Shown: positions 44,391 through 53,820 of the stretch, in pieces
How positions within the stretch are numbered: the first letter of the stretch is position 1
How the letters are laid out: each line of letters opens with the position of its first letter
Assembly (NCBI GenBank): GCA_947494715.1
Contig: CANLWG010000018.1
Location: forward strand, 60,014 to 124,013
Length of the DNA stretch: 64,000 nucleotides
From: an uncultured Flavobacteriaceae bacterium
GTDB taxonomy: Bacteria; Bacteroidota; Bacteroidia; Flavobacteriales; Flavobacteriaceae
Direction: 5' to 3'
The notes under the pieces: model-generated
The model's database searches: none
What the model was told of the DNA's origin: nothing
The model's input: only the letters and a program-made list of their open reading frames with translations
Translations under genes and position numbers: made by a program

Positions 44391-44831
44391 TCAAAACATT
44401 TTAGTTGTAGATTTTCCTGACTTTTTACGATTTGCCAAAATAATATCGCTGTATTGGGTAACCCATTCTGTAAGATCCAACAATTTCTGTAGATAGGAAT
44501 GCCCGAAATCGGTCAATTCATATTCAACCCGTATGGGTACTTCTGGATATAGGGTACGGGATAAATAACCATCGGCCTCCAAAAGTTTTAATTTTTCGCT
44601 TAAAACCTTATTGGAAATCCCGTATACCTTTTTTTTAAGTTCATTAAAACGAAGTATGGGGTAGTATCCTAAATAGAGAACGATAAGAATACTCCATTTA
44701 TCCGAGGCCAAGGCCATAACATCACGGATAGGACAATATTCCGCCGTACGTTGATCTATATGCCCAAACATTTTTTTTATTTTCTTTGCCACCCTAACCT
44801 TCTCATTCTCAGTAATAGTTTCCATATTCAT
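44391..44831 (-). CDS. HxlR-family transcriptional regulator
   Basis: 146 residues with the HxlR winged helix: CPIRDVMALASDKWSILIVL, RFNELKKKVYGISNKVLSEK, LLEADGYLSRTLYPEVPIRV and EYELTDFGHSYLQKL. It probably responds to small electrophiles or oxidants. The start may also be Met3. A perfect -7 element (TACATTTG) lies 40 bp upstream. Divergent from an alpha/beta hydrolase gene, its probable target. Confidence 0.9.
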   Translation of the reverse strand: MNMETITENEKVRVAKKIKKMFGHIDQRTAEYCPIRDVMALASDKWSILIVLYLGYYPILRFNELKKKVYGISNKVLSEKLKLLEADGYLSRTLYPEVPIRVEYELTDFGHSYLQKLLDLTEWVTQYSDIILANRKKSGKSTTKMF

Positions 44832-44870
44832 ACTTGGTTATTGTTTTACAACCGCTTTTTTATCGTAAAA

Positions 44871-44878
44871 CAAATGTA
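44871..44878 (-). promoter_or_regulatory. -7 promoter element of the hxlR-type gene
   Basis: Minus-strand TACATTTG, a perfect TAnnTTTG, 40 bp before the ATG. Confidence 0.4.
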
Positions 44879-44901
44879 TATTTTAGTTTCCTTAAAAGAG
44901 T

Positions 44902-44920
44902 AAGTTACAAAAAGTTACTT
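44902..44920. promoter_or_regulatory. Candidate HxlR operator: AAGTTAC direct repeat, 10-bp period
   Basis: AAGTTAC at 44902-44908 and again at 44912-44918, one helical turn apart, in the divergent gap between the regulator and the hydrolase gene. Confidence 0.4.
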
Positions 44921-44931
44921 ATATAATTTTT

Positions 44932-45771
44932 ATGAAAAAGACATTTAATAAACTTCTCCCAAAGCTATATGGCGCTTATTTTAATACGCTCTCCTTATTT
45001 TCCAAAAAAAGAGCCGCTAAAAAAGCATTTGACGTTTTCTGTACGGTTCGTAAGGGCAGGGTACTTCCACAGCAGTCCGATTATTTGGAAAAAGCAAAAC
45101 ACTCTATTCAGGACACCCATGGTCACCGACTACAGACCTACCATTGGCCCGGAAATGGAGAAACTATACTATTAGTTCATGGTTGGGAAAGCAATAGCTA
45201 CCGCTGGCGTAATCTGATTGCCAAATTACAGGATGCAGACTGTAATATTTTCGCCTTTGACGCCCCTGCACATGGGCATTCTTCTGGAAGAATATTTTAT
45301 GTGCCTCTCTATGCGGATTGTATACAGCATATGATAAACACATTTAATCCCGTATATCTTATTGGCCATTCCGTTGGAGGGATGACGATTTTATACAACC
45401 AAAGTAAATATTCCAATTTGGATATAGATAAAATAGTGACCATCGGTTCCCCTTCCGAATTTCATGAAATCCTGGCACATTATCAAAATCTTTTGGACTT
45501 CAACAACAGAGTATTAAAGGCTTTCGAGGACTATATTTTTGAACGGTTCGGTTTTTATGTACATGATTTTTCTTCTTCCAAATTTGTGGAGAACAACACA
45601 AAAAAAGGTCTTTTGCTCCATGACGAGTTGGACACCCTGGCTCCTTTTCATGCCTCGGAAAAGGTTCATGCCCATTGGAAAGGAAGCCAATTTATACGGA
45701 CTCGGGGTTTAGGCCATTCCATGCATCAGGTACATCTTAACGACCAGATCGTGGATTTTTTGAAGTCCTAG
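44932..45771 (+). CDS. Alpha/beta hydrolase
   Basis: 279 residues. The oxyanion HGW follows strand ETILLV (residues 77-85), the nucleophile elbow is GHSVGG (Ser147), a likely acid is in DELDTLAPFH, and the final His is in GLGHSMHQ (His262). No signal peptide. Substrate unknown. It is divergent from the HxlR gene, whose candidate operator lies just upstream. Confidence 0.88.
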   Translation: MKKTFNKLLPKLYGAYFNTLSLFSKKRAAKKAFDVFCTVRKGRVLPQQSDYLEKAKHSIQDTHGHRLQTYHWPGNGETILLVHGWESNSYRWRNLIAKLQDADCNIFAFDAPAHGHSSGRIFYVPLYADCIQHMINTFNPVYLIGHSVGGMTILYNQSKYSNLDIDKIVTIGSPSEFHEILAHYQNLLDFNNRVLKAFEDYIFERFGFYVHDFSSSKFVENNTKKGLLLHDELDTLAPFHASEKVHAHWKGSQFIRTRGLGHSMHQVHLNDQIVDFLKS

Positions 45772-45843
45772 GAAAGGGCTACATTTATAATTGATAACCG
45801 CTCCCTTAAATAAGCCCGAAGAGATGGGGTTAAATTTTGATTT

Positions 45844-46269
45844 ATGCCAAATGTAGCACCCTTTCATATTGCCATTCCCGTTCATAATCTGGACGAATGC
45901 CGAAAATTTTATCGAGATGTTTTGAATTGCGCAGAAGGCAGGAGCAGTGACCATTGGGTAGATTTTAACCTCTTCGGCCACCAATTGGTAATCCACTACA
46001 AACCAAAATCAGAGACCGTAGACCTACACCATAACCCTGTAGACGGGCATAACGTACCTGTACCTCATTATGGCGTTGTTTTGCCTTGGGATACATTCCG
46101 GCCTTTTGCCGAAGAATTGAAGGGCAAGGGCGTTAAATTTATCATTGAGCCCTATATCCGTTTTGAAGGTGAGACTGGGGAACAGGCCACCATGTTCTTT
46201 TTAGATCCTGCAGGCAATGCCTTAGAATTTAAGGCCTTTAGGGACTTGGGACAATTATTTGCAAAGTGA
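45844..46269 (+). CDS. VOC-superfamily (glyoxalase-like) protein
   Basis: 141 residues with paired beta-alpha-beta-beta-beta modules: [20 protein letters not shown] at the start and [18 protein letters not shown] at the end. Metal ligands would be His8 and the Glu of ALEFK, with [11 protein letters not shown] between. Enzyme or resistance protein; substrate unknown. It follows the alpha/beta hydrolase on the same strand by 72 bp. Confidence 0.88.
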   Translation: MPNVAPFHIAIPVHNLDECRKFYRDVLNCAEGRSSDHWVDFNLFGHQLVIHYKPKSETVDLHHNPVDGHNVPVPHYGVVLPWDTFRPFAEELKGKGVKFIIEPYIRFEGETGEQATMFFLDPAGNALEFKAFRDLGQLFAK

Positions 46270-46289
46270 ATCCGTATTCAATACTTGCC

Positions 46290-47297
46290 CTACACTTTTA
46301 GGACAATTCTAAATCTGGCCTTACCCTCTTCCATGTGCTTTACAGCTTCATTTACCTGCTCCATCGGAAATTCCTCAACGGTCGGATAAATATCATGGCG
46401 TACACAAAATTCCAACATGGTGCGGGTCAAGGCGGGGCTCCCGAGCGGACTACCCCCTACTGATTTCTCTCCTCCAATAAGACTAAAGGCCGGGATGGCC
46501 ATAGGCTCCAAAACAGCACCTACACTATGGAGTTTTCCCTTCGGAGCCAAAGTGGTAAGGTAGGAGTTCCAATCCAAGGTAACATTGGTAGTATTCAAGA
46601 TAAAATTAAGACTACCTGCAATTTGTTCCAATTCCTTGGGATCCCTAGAATTGATAACCTGATGAGCCCCCATGGAAAGTATTTGTTCTTTTTTGTCCGG
46701 ATTGGAACTAAAGGCAACAACCTCGCACCCCCAATTTCTTAAAAATTTTAGGGCCATATGCCCAAGTCCCCCAATACCGATCACCCCAACCTTATCCGTC
46801 GGTTTCACACCTGATAAAACAATGGGATTAAATACCGTAATGCCTCCACAAAGTAACGGGCCCGCCTTTGACAAATCAATTCCTTTCGGGAGTATCGTGG
46901 CCCATGACCAATGGCAACGCACATAGTCGGCAAAGCCACCATGACGACCTACAATGGTCTGCTCTGCGGTGTTACAAAGATGGTGGCTCCCATCCATACA
47001 CTGATCGCAAAACATACAGGATGCCGAAAACCATCCCAATCCGACCAAATCGCCAATGTTTAAGTTTTTCACCTCATTGCCCAATTCAATGATTTCACCC
47101 ACTATTTCATGTCCCGGGACAAAAGGGTATTGAGTCATTCCCCATTCGTTTTTGAGCATACTCAAATCAGAATGGCACATGCCACAATAATGTACCTTAA
47201 TGGCCACTTCTTCGCCTCCAAGGCCATCAAGTTGATATTGAAAAGGTTTTAGTTGTCCATTGGCCTCACTGGCCGCATATGCATTTACAGTAGTCAT
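46290..47297 (-). CDS. Zinc-dependent alcohol dehydrogenase (YahK/CAD-like)
   Basis: 335 residues of the medium-chain dehydrogenase family. The catalytic zinc site includes Cys41 in GMCHSD and His63 in PGHEIVGE; the structural zinc lobe is CMFCDQCMDGSHHLC (Cys94, 97, 100, 108). The coenzyme motif is GIGGLGHMAL, near residue 175. It is likely NADPH-dependent reduction of an aldehyde, as in YahK. It converges with the VOC gene, the ends 20 bp apart. Confidence 0.92.
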   Translation of the reverse strand: MTTVNAYAASEANGQLKPFQYQLDGLGGEEVAIKVHYCGMCHSDLSMLKNEWGMTQYPFVPGHEIVGEIIELGNEVKNLNIGDLVGLGWFSASCMFCDQCMDGSHHLCNTAEQTIVGRHGGFADYVRCHWSWATILPKGIDLSKAGPLLCGGITVFNPIVLSGVKPTDKVGVIGIGGLGHMALKFLRNWGCEVVAFSSNPDKKEQILSMGAHQVINSRDPKELEQIAGSLNFILNTTNVTLDWNSYLTTLAPKGKLHSVGAVLEPMAIPAFSLIGGEKSVGGSPLGSPALTRTMLEFCVRHDIYPTVEEFPMEQVNEAVKHMEEGKARFRIVLKV

Positions 47298-47471
47298 AGT
47301 AGTTTGTTGTTTTAGTCAGTTTTGAAGATAGGAAATTTATGGTCAAATGCACTCATGCACTGTATAGATATTTTACGAACAATTGCAACCAAGCCATGGC
47401 TTCCGATATCTAGGTTATGGGCAAAGCAATACCGGCATTTTCCAGTTTTTCAAGCCTTAAGTACCAATATC

Positions 47472-47660
47472 CTATTCTTTTTTATTCTTCCACTTTTCCC
47501 GTATCCAGATAAAGAGTCCGTAAATAATTCCGAATATCAATCCTTCACCCAATTCTTTAAGGATAATGGACTGGGTATATTCTTTTTCCAATATCAAGGA
47601 AATAACCGTGTAGAGCAATATGGCCGCTATAACTTGGGCAATGATTCTTTTTTGGTTCAT
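47472..47660 (-). CDS. Small two-helix membrane protein (62 aa)
   Basis: 62 residues from ATG 47660, 1 bp after the stop of the ADP-ribosylglycohydrolase gene; the longer frame to 47717 lies inside that gene. Two hydrophobic stretches (about 5-19 and 35-52) with a basic tail (REKWKNKKE). No recognised family. It is the last gene of the 10-kb minus-strand operon. Confidence 0.65.
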   Translation of the reverse strand: MNQKRIIAQVIAAILLYTVISLILEKEYTQSIILKELGEGLIFGIIYGLFIWIREKWKNKKE

Positions 47661-47661
47661 T

Positions 47662-48900
47662 TCAACTCTTGATATGATAGATAGTTTTCCCGTGTTCTTC
47701 CATTTTCCTTCCCCCATTTTCTAAAATGGCCTTTTCCGAAACGGCAAGGATCCGGTCTATGATGTCCGAAATATAAGTGAGATTGGGTAGGCCATCACGT
47801 GAATAATTAATGTATTGGTTATTGAAAGGAGTATCCCATTTTTCATTATATCCCATTTCGTGCGTCAATTCCTTGGGAATACAATCGGCGCCATTTAATA
47901 CCCCGATCAAACCCGCACAGGTGGCTCCTTGGTTGTCACAATCATAACCAGCGGAAACGGCTATACCAGTGGTTTGTATAAAATCCCCTTCCCCATACAG
48001 TATGGCCATGGCCCCGCAGAGCCCATTGATCATTGCGGAGACTTCCTGATAAAACGGATTATCCACCACCTTTGGATAGGCCAGATACTTATTCTTTATA
48101 AGTTCACGGGTAGTTTTCCAGTCCGGATTTTCCCCATGCCATTTTTTGACATCCTGTAAACCTTTATAAAATGGGCTGTCCTTAGGAATATAGGACATCC
48201 CTATATCGTATAATTTGGTAATGTCCTTCTCATAAAAAGCTACGCTGTAAAGGGCGGCATAGAACATGGTGGGGTGGGTGCCCCAATCATCACTGGTAAT
48301 CCTTGCACCCCATTCGGCCCGCTCAACGGCCTTATCCGGCATAGCTGGATAAAAGGCGCTCCAAATCTCGTTCACCAACTGCGGATCTATGGCATACCAA
48401 TAAGGGTTGTTCTCCTTTTTACCGGTATCCGGGGCTACGAGCCCTTCTTCCATAAGATCCCGTGCCTTACGGTTGCTTACCCAAATAAAACGGTTGATAT
48501 GCTTTTTCCAAGCATCCGTAATTTCTTGGTAATTGATATCCAGCCCATGTTCCTCTACCGCGTGTAGGGTAACGAATTCTATATCCGAGTCATCATCGCT
48601 CCAAGCCCCTCCCAAGGCATCCGCAAAAATATTGACGTTACCGCGGCGGTCCGTGTGGTTCATCTTAATGCCCGAGGAATCCGTTACGTTGTAATACTTA
48701 TCAATGAAAATGGGTGCCGGATCTGCACTATAGACAAATTCAAATGGAAAGCCCATATAATTACCTACCAGTTGGCCTAACCAATAGCCTTCTATTTTGC
48801 TTCGAAGCTCCTTTTTGGAAATTGTACGGTATTCTTGTGAGAAGCTAAAGTTTGAGCCTAAGACGAATAAAAATGAAAATACTATTATTTTTTCTCTCAT
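47662..48900 (-). CDS. Exported ADP-ribosylglycohydrolase-family protein
   Basis: 412 residues with signal peptide (MREKIIVFSFLFVLGSNFSFSQ). The DraG-type fold starts SKIEGYWLGQLVGNYMGFPF, has the metal cluster SDDDSD (Asp102-106) and a second conserved site AGYDCDNQGATCAG (Asp320, Asp322, Asn323). Family members cleave ADP-ribose-type N-glycosidic bonds. Export to the periplasm, inside a catabolic operon, suggests that it acts on an environmental glycoside rather than on cellular proteins. Confidence 0.88.
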   Translation of the reverse strand: MREKIIVFSFLFVLGSNFSFSQEYRTISKKELRSKIEGYWLGQLVGNYMGFPFEFVYSADPAPIFIDKYYNVTDSSGIKMNHTDRRGNVNIFADALGGAWSDDDSDIEFVTLHAVEEHGLDINYQEITDAWKKHINRFIWVSNRKARDLMEEGLVAPDTGKKENNPYWYAIDPQLVNEIWSAFYPAMPDKAVERAEWGARITSDDWGTHPTMFYAALYSVAFYEKDITKLYDIGMSYIPKDSPFYKGLQDVKKWHGENPDWKTTRELIKNKYLAYPKVVDNPFYQEVSAMINGLCGAMAILYGEGDFIQTTGIAVSAGYDCDNQGATCAGLIGVLNGADCIPKELTHEMGYNEKWDTPFNNQYINYSRDGLPNLTYISDIIDRILAVSEKAILENGGRKMEEHGKTIYHIKS

Positions 48901-48906
48901 GTACCA

Positions 48907-49764
48907 TTAATATTGATGAAAGGCCTGAGACACAAAATGAAGTACTTCCGGGAGGGATTCGCGCCAATAGGTCCAACTATGTGCACCATCCCGCACACGA
49001 TATTCATGCGGAATTTCCTTTTTGGTCATCGCTATATGTACCAAGCTATTGCCCTCATATAAAAAATCATCGTCGCCACAATCAATATACCATCGGACGG
49101 ACTTAATATCCTCAACAGGTACACTTTCCAATAAATTAAGGGCATTATGCTTTTGGAAGTATTCCTCGATTTCCTTATCCGAATATTTTTTGTCGCCCCG
49201 GGCAATGCGCCGTTTTAAATCTTCAATGGTCAATGGCCCTACATAAGCACTCAATGGGCAGGCCGACGAAAACAATTCTGGATGGTGCAGGGCATACATA
49301 AAGGAGCCTCCGCCACCCATGGAAAGTCCGGCTACGGCACGGTAACGCTTTTCTCCCTTTATGCGATATTTCTTTTCCACATGGGGCATCAATTCCTCAA
49401 AAAAGAAGTCCTCGTATTTCCAATCCCCTACGTTAAAATAACCCATCTGGCCGGTATCAGCGTCGGGCATTACAATAATCATGGGTGTTGCCTTACCTTC
49501 TTTAATCGCCTTATCGGTTATGTGCAGTACCTCTCCGAATTGTACCCATCCGGTATGATTATCCGTGGCTCCATGTAATAGGTATAGTACGGGATAACTA
49601 CGTTCAGAACTTTCATAATCCGGGGGCAGATAAACTGCATAATTGCGTTCCCCGTTCAGGATTTTGCTGGTCATGGTCAGATTGTCATAGACCTTTCCCG
49701 ATTGCGCAAAAACGGATATACAAATTGCTAAACTAAATAGTGAAAAGAATAGTGATTTTTTCAT
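48907..49764 (-). CDS. Exported CE1-type esterase (alpha/beta hydrolase)
   Basis: 285 residues from ATG 49764 with signal peptide (MKKSLFFSLFSLAICISVFAQ). Esterase-D-like order: YPVLYLLHGATDN, the nucleophile elbow GLSMGGGGS and the final His in DGAHSWTYW. CE1 enzymes remove acetyl or feruloyl groups from glycans. It lies 6 bp upstream of the ADP-ribosylglycohydrolase gene. The longer frame to 49842 has no plausible signal sequence. Confidence 0.9.
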   Translation of the reverse strand: MKKSLFFSLFSLAICISVFAQSGKVYDNLTMTSKILNGERNYAVYLPPDYESSERSYPVLYLLHGATDNHTGWVQFGEVLHITDKAIKEGKATPMIIVMPDADTGQMGYFNVGDWKYEDFFFEELMPHVEKKYRIKGEKRYRAVAGLSMGGGGSFMYALHHPELFSSACPLSAYVGPLTIEDLKRRIARGDKKYSDKEIEEYFQKHNALNLLESVPVEDIKSVRWYIDCGDDDFLYEGNSLVHIAMTKKEIPHEYRVRDGAHSWTYWRESLPEVLHFVSQAFHQY

Positions 49765-49902
49765 TTTGTATGGTCTTGGTTGAAGACCTACAATATAGTG
49801 AATATTCGTATTTACGTAGCCAAGTTTTACGAGCGAATCCATTTATTGGTTTCTGCCTTCCTCCTAGATGGAACTTTTAGAATCCAGATTCCCAGCTACA
49901 AG

Positions 49903-50919
49903 CTATTTCTGTCCAAATTGTATATGGTAATCGGAGATTTCAGGGGAATATTCGTTGCCATAGATACTTTTGGGCATTCCCATGGCATAGGGTGAAGGTG
50001 GCACCCATTGGCTTTTTATACCTTCTAAGGAAATGGTTCCTGCCGGATCGATACTTGCAAATGCATAGAGCGGGTCCCTGTAGGTCGCCATATTGGGCAG
50101 CCATTTATACTGTTCGTACATGGCCTTTGGATAGCGTTGGGTATTTTTGTATTTGTCTTCCATCCACTGATAGGACATACTATTGATTTCCAGATAATCT
50201 ATGCCGTTTTGATGATGATGAAAATCGATGTGATTATGGCCATTCATACAGCATATGATTTTCTCTTTATGCCCTTCCATAATCTTTTGTACGGCCAGCC
50301 GATTTTTTACGCCCCATTGGTAATGCCAAAGACTTTGATGTGAGAATATCACCGTTGGAGATGTTGTGGCCTCCAGATCGGCCTTCAACCATGCTATCTG
50401 CTTATCATCGATGAACGTTCTATATGAACTATTCACATAAAAATTTGATTTCTCATAGTCTATAAAGACCCCGTCCTTATAAAGGAAGTTAGCGTCCAAC
50501 ACGATAAAATGAAAACCATGGAAGTCATAGGAATAATACGTTTTGGGCATGCCCCAGAATTCCAACATCTCTTTTTTGGAATTCCTATCCATATCATGGT
50601 TGCCCAACACATGATATTTGGGACCTTTAAAGGTTTGCCAAATATTCATGAAATCCTTGTTCTCATTATCGGCCATACAAAAATCCCCTAGCTGTATTAT
50701 GTAATCAACCTTCCTTCTTTGTGCTTCGGATATAAATTTTTCCAATCGCTCGTCCGCATCCGGCATAAGGTCTTTGTGTACATCGGCAACAATTCCAAAA
50801 ACCAAGGGTTTGGTCTTATGGCTTTCCAGGTCAGAAGTGTTAAAGGATAACATCATCGAAGGTAAAACCGTCGCTGCCGATCCTGCACCTAGTTGATTCA
50901 TAAATTTTCTACGATCCAT
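49903..50919 (-). CDS. Exported calcineurin-type metallophosphoesterase
   Basis: 338 residues from ATG 50919; a GTG two codons upstream is the alternative. A Tat-like signal (DRRKFMNQLGAGSAA) precedes the phosphoesterase fold: VADVHKDL, LGDFCMA, GNHD and a C-terminal GHNH. Two metals are expected. It may remove phosphate from a sugar, nucleotide or lipid. 138 bp separate it from the esterase gene downstream. Confidence 0.88.
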   Translation of the reverse strand: MDRRKFMNQLGAGSAATVLPSMMLSFNTSDLESHKTKPLVFGIVADVHKDLMPDADERLEKFISEAQRRKVDYIIQLGDFCMADNENKDFMNIWQTFKGPKYHVLGNHDMDRNSKKEMLEFWGMPKTYYSYDFHGFHFIVLDANFLYKDGVFIDYEKSNFYVNSSYRTFIDDKQIAWLKADLEATTSPTVIFSHQSLWHYQWGVKNRLAVQKIMEGHKEKIICCMNGHNHIDFHHHQNGIDYLEINSMSYQWMEDKYKNTQRYPKAMYEQYKWLPNMATYRDPLYAFASIDPAGTISLEGIKSQWVPPSPYAMGMPKSIYGNEYSPEISDYHIQFGQK

Positions 50920-51009
50920 AAGCACTACTATTTTTATTTACCTTCCTTTCAATGGCCCTAATCGATTTATAGCCTTGTTCAGGGGGTTTACAGACTTAAC
51001 GACCGAAAC

Positions 51010-52635
51010 CTATTCAACGACCTTTTCCTGAACGGACTTTTTCAATTCCGGCAATGGGTCTCCCTCAAAATCAGCCGCAATACTTTTGAACGGTTCGCTT
51101 TTCAGGTAAAAAAGTGACCCTTCCAAATCCGGATATTTTTTTCTAAGTGCTTCATACTCCGGATTTACACAATGCTTGCCCCATATGCCGAGCATCAACA
51201 TTAGCCCTTCTTCGTTTTCCGGATACTGCCCCTTATCATCGGTTTCTGCAATCCATGTGTCCAGGACATCTGCATATTCTTTCAAAATTTCCTCATTTTC
51301 CGGATTCCCGGCAAGGTTATGGAGCTCAAAAGGGTCTTCTTTAAGGTCGTATAATTCTTCGGCAGGTCTGTTATCGGACATAAAGCGATCCTGTACCGAA
51401 TCAAGTTTTTTATCGTTGTGCAACTGATGCATTACCTGAACAAATTGAATATCGTCCACATCCATATATGTGGGTTGGGTATAGGGCCTATCCGTCATAA
51501 AATTTCGGATATACTTAAATTCCTTTGAACGTACCGAACGGATACGGTCTATGGTAAAATCGCATCGATCTCTTGTCGAAATAACATATTTACGTATTTC
51601 TCCACTGTTGTTAAAAATATTTCTACCCTCCATATATTCCGGAATCGGAATATCCGCCAAGGCCAGCGAGCTGATTCCAAGGTCCAGACCGCTAATCAAG
51701 TTTGTATTAATACTACCTGATGGAATTTTGTCATAACTCTTTGTGAAATCCGCAATTATTAATGGAACGTGTAGGCCTCCATCATACAAAAATTGTTTGT
51801 TTCTGGTCAATCGCATTCCATGATCTGAGAAAAAGAAAATGATGGTATTATCAAGCACACCGCTTTCCTTTAACTTTTTCATGATCTCGCCTACTTTTTT
51901 GTCGGTTATTTGAATGGCCTCTAGATGATTCGCATATTCCTCCACAATTACCGGATTATCTGGAAGGTAAGGTGGAAGTTCGATTTTTGATCTATCTATT
52001 GGGATTTCTATATTGTCCTCAAACTCGGAAGAGAATATTTCCTTGCCCCCATACATTTGTATTTGACCAAAGAATGGTTCTTTGGTGTTCAAGGTCGAAA
52101 TATCCAATCGTACTCCACTTTTGCCGTATAAGGGATGTATTTTATAGTCTTGGTTGTATAAATCCCTTCGGTCGTAGACAAAATTGTAGTCATCCTTCCC
52201 ATTGTTGAACGTAAAATATCCCGCCTTTTTAAACAGTTCGGGTATTGTTTCTAAATATCCCGGTAAATTAATGGCGGATTCCTTTGTACGGGAGCTATGA
52301 TGATTATGCGCACCGAAGGTTGTGGACATCACCCCTGTGATAATGCTTGAACGACTGGCAGAGCACACTGGCGCCGGCATATACACATGTTGATACAAAA
52401 CACCCTCCAAGGCAAGACTATCAATATTCGGAGTGGAAACAAGCGGGTTACCGTAACATCCCAACAAAGGAGCCGTGTCCTCCAAAAATATCCATAAAAT
52501 GTTAGGTTGCTTTTTGTGGTTTTCTTTCTGCTTTTTCTCAATGCAGGAGTTCATGCCAAAAACTATCAATACCAGAATGCCTAAAAAAATTAGTTTTTGT
52601 CCTTTTTTAAAGATCATGCAGGATGTGTTAGTCAT
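51010..52635 (-). CDS. Lipoprotein sulfatase (CSASR type)
   Basis: 541 residues, with Met1 or Met7 as start; lipobox GMNSC (Cys31). The formylglycine motif is CSASR (Cys91 to Arg95), with Ala in place of the usual Pro, as in the N-sulfoglucosamine-type subfamilies. NILWIFLEDTAPLLGCYGN and FFFSDHGMRLTR complete the metal site. It belongs to the operon of exported hydrolases, unlike the two sulfatases at 2-5 kb, and probably desulfates the same substrate the other enzymes act on. Confidence 0.92.
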   Translation of the reverse strand: MTNTSCMIFKKGQKLIFLGILVLIVFGMNSCIEKKQKENHKKQPNILWIFLEDTAPLLGCYGNPLVSTPNIDSLALEGVLYQHVYMPAPVCSASRSSIITGVMSTTFGAHNHHSSRTKESAINLPGYLETIPELFKKAGYFTFNNGKDDYNFVYDRRDLYNQDYKIHPLYGKSGVRLDISTLNTKEPFFGQIQMYGGKEIFSSEFEDNIEIPIDRSKIELPPYLPDNPVIVEEYANHLEAIQITDKKVGEIMKKLKESGVLDNTIIFFFSDHGMRLTRNKQFLYDGGLHVPLIIADFTKSYDKIPSGSINTNLISGLDLGISSLALADIPIPEYMEGRNIFNNSGEIRKYVISTRDRCDFTIDRIRSVRSKEFKYIRNFMTDRPYTQPTYMDVDDIQFVQVMHQLHNDKKLDSVQDRFMSDNRPAEELYDLKEDPFELHNLAGNPENEEILKEYADVLDTWIAETDDKGQYPENEEGLMLMLGIWGKHCVNPEYEALRKKYPDLEGSLFYLKSEPFKSIAADFEGDPLPELKKSVQEKVVE

Positions 52636-52691
52636 TTATGGAATGTTAGTTGATTATTAGAGTATATTAATCTTTGTCTTTTTATCCTCGT

Positions 52692-53774
52692 TTATTTCTG
52701 CGCATATATTCTTCTTACTTTGCTCAATAAGGCCTCATACATTCCCTCTCTTTTTTCTTCCAACGTACCTCTGGCATAGGCATCCACCTTGGTATGATTT
52801 TCCCAAGTTGCGCATGGATCCTTATAATTCCAGGGTATAGATCCGTGGTCATCCGTGTAATAGTTAGGCCTTTCTATTGGAATAGGTTTTACAAATTTTC
52901 CGGCCCAACTGCCATGCGTGGGATCGGCCAAAGGATTCTCCGGATCTAGAACATATAGGACAGATGGGGTATCCCCCACCCGAAAGTATTGTGCCCAATC
53001 GTGATTTTTGACCACTTCCTTAATATGCATTCCAAGGTCTCCATATTTTGATAATTTTTGAAACATTTGCTCTGGCTGCTTTCCGGTAAACATTCCGGCA
53101 AAGGTCCAGTTGATTTCCAGCCACCACATCGCATCAAACCTGGAATCCGTATAGATGGCATTCCTTCCAAAGCCATTCCAATTCAATTGTTTACAGGGAG
53201 CTGATTTTTCCCAGCTTGGTGGCATTTCCGGTATATGTTGCTCCAACATCAATCCGGTCCCGATAGTTATCAATCTAATATTCTTTGTCAGATGGGCGTT
53301 CTGTTCAAGTGCCTTATAAAAAACTTCCATATTGCCCCATACCAAAACATAAAGCGGACTGTCCTCTATTGAAGCGGCCTTTGAGAAAAGCTGTACGGCA
53401 TCCAAGGTATCCTTGGCAATTTTATTTTGAATGTTCTTAGTATCGGGATACCCTAAATCCTTGAATCCATAAGTTTTATAATCCTTTTTATAGGCTTCCA
53501 AAACCATTTCACAGGCTTCATAGCCTTTGGCATCCCACCTATCCGGTACAATGCCTTCTATTTTCAGCTCATCTGCATACCACAAGAGATGAATCAAAGA
53601 TTGCCGGTCATCAGGATCGCCCGAATCGATATTGATGTCCGTAAATACAAATACCCTTGGGCGGGGATTTTCTACTTTTGATCCTTTTAGCTCTATTTCA
53701 AAAATCTCCCATCGTTCTGTAGCAGAAACCATAATGGAGACGAACAACAGAAGAAGGCCCAACAAAGATTTCAT
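52692..53774 (-). CDS. Exported DUF1593 nucleoside-hydrolase-like protein, copy 1
   Basis: 360 residues: signal peptide (MKSLLGLLLLFVSIMVSA), then DUF1593, which has the nucleoside-hydrolase-like metal site DINIDSGDPDDRQSL (Asp-rich, about 47-61). Following elements are IEGIVPDRWD and VLVWGNMEVF. It lacks the C-terminal domain of its paralog at 56.2 kb. The likely activity is hydrolysis of a C-N or C-O bond at a furanose, but substrate is unknown. Confidence 0.85.
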   Translation of the reverse strand: MKSLLGLLLLFVSIMVSATERWEIFEIELKGSKVENPRPRVFVFTDINIDSGDPDDRQSLIHLLWYADELKIEGIVPDRWDAKGYEACEMVLEAYKKDYKTYGFKDLGYPDTKNIQNKIAKDTLDAVQLFSKAASIEDSPLYVLVWGNMEVFYKALEQNAHLTKNIRLITIGTGLMLEQHIPEMPPSWEKSAPCKQLNWNGFGRNAIYTDSRFDAMWWLEINWTFAGMFTGKQPEQMFQKLSKYGDLGMHIKEVVKNHDWAQYFRVGDTPSVLYVLDPENPLADPTHGSWAGKFVKPIPIERPNYYTDDHGSIPWNYKDPCATWENHTKVDAYARGTLEEKREGMYEALLSKVRRIYAQK

Positions 53775-53820
53775 GAATTTTTATTTTTTACTCGTAATGA
53801 TGCACTATAAATTGGAATAT

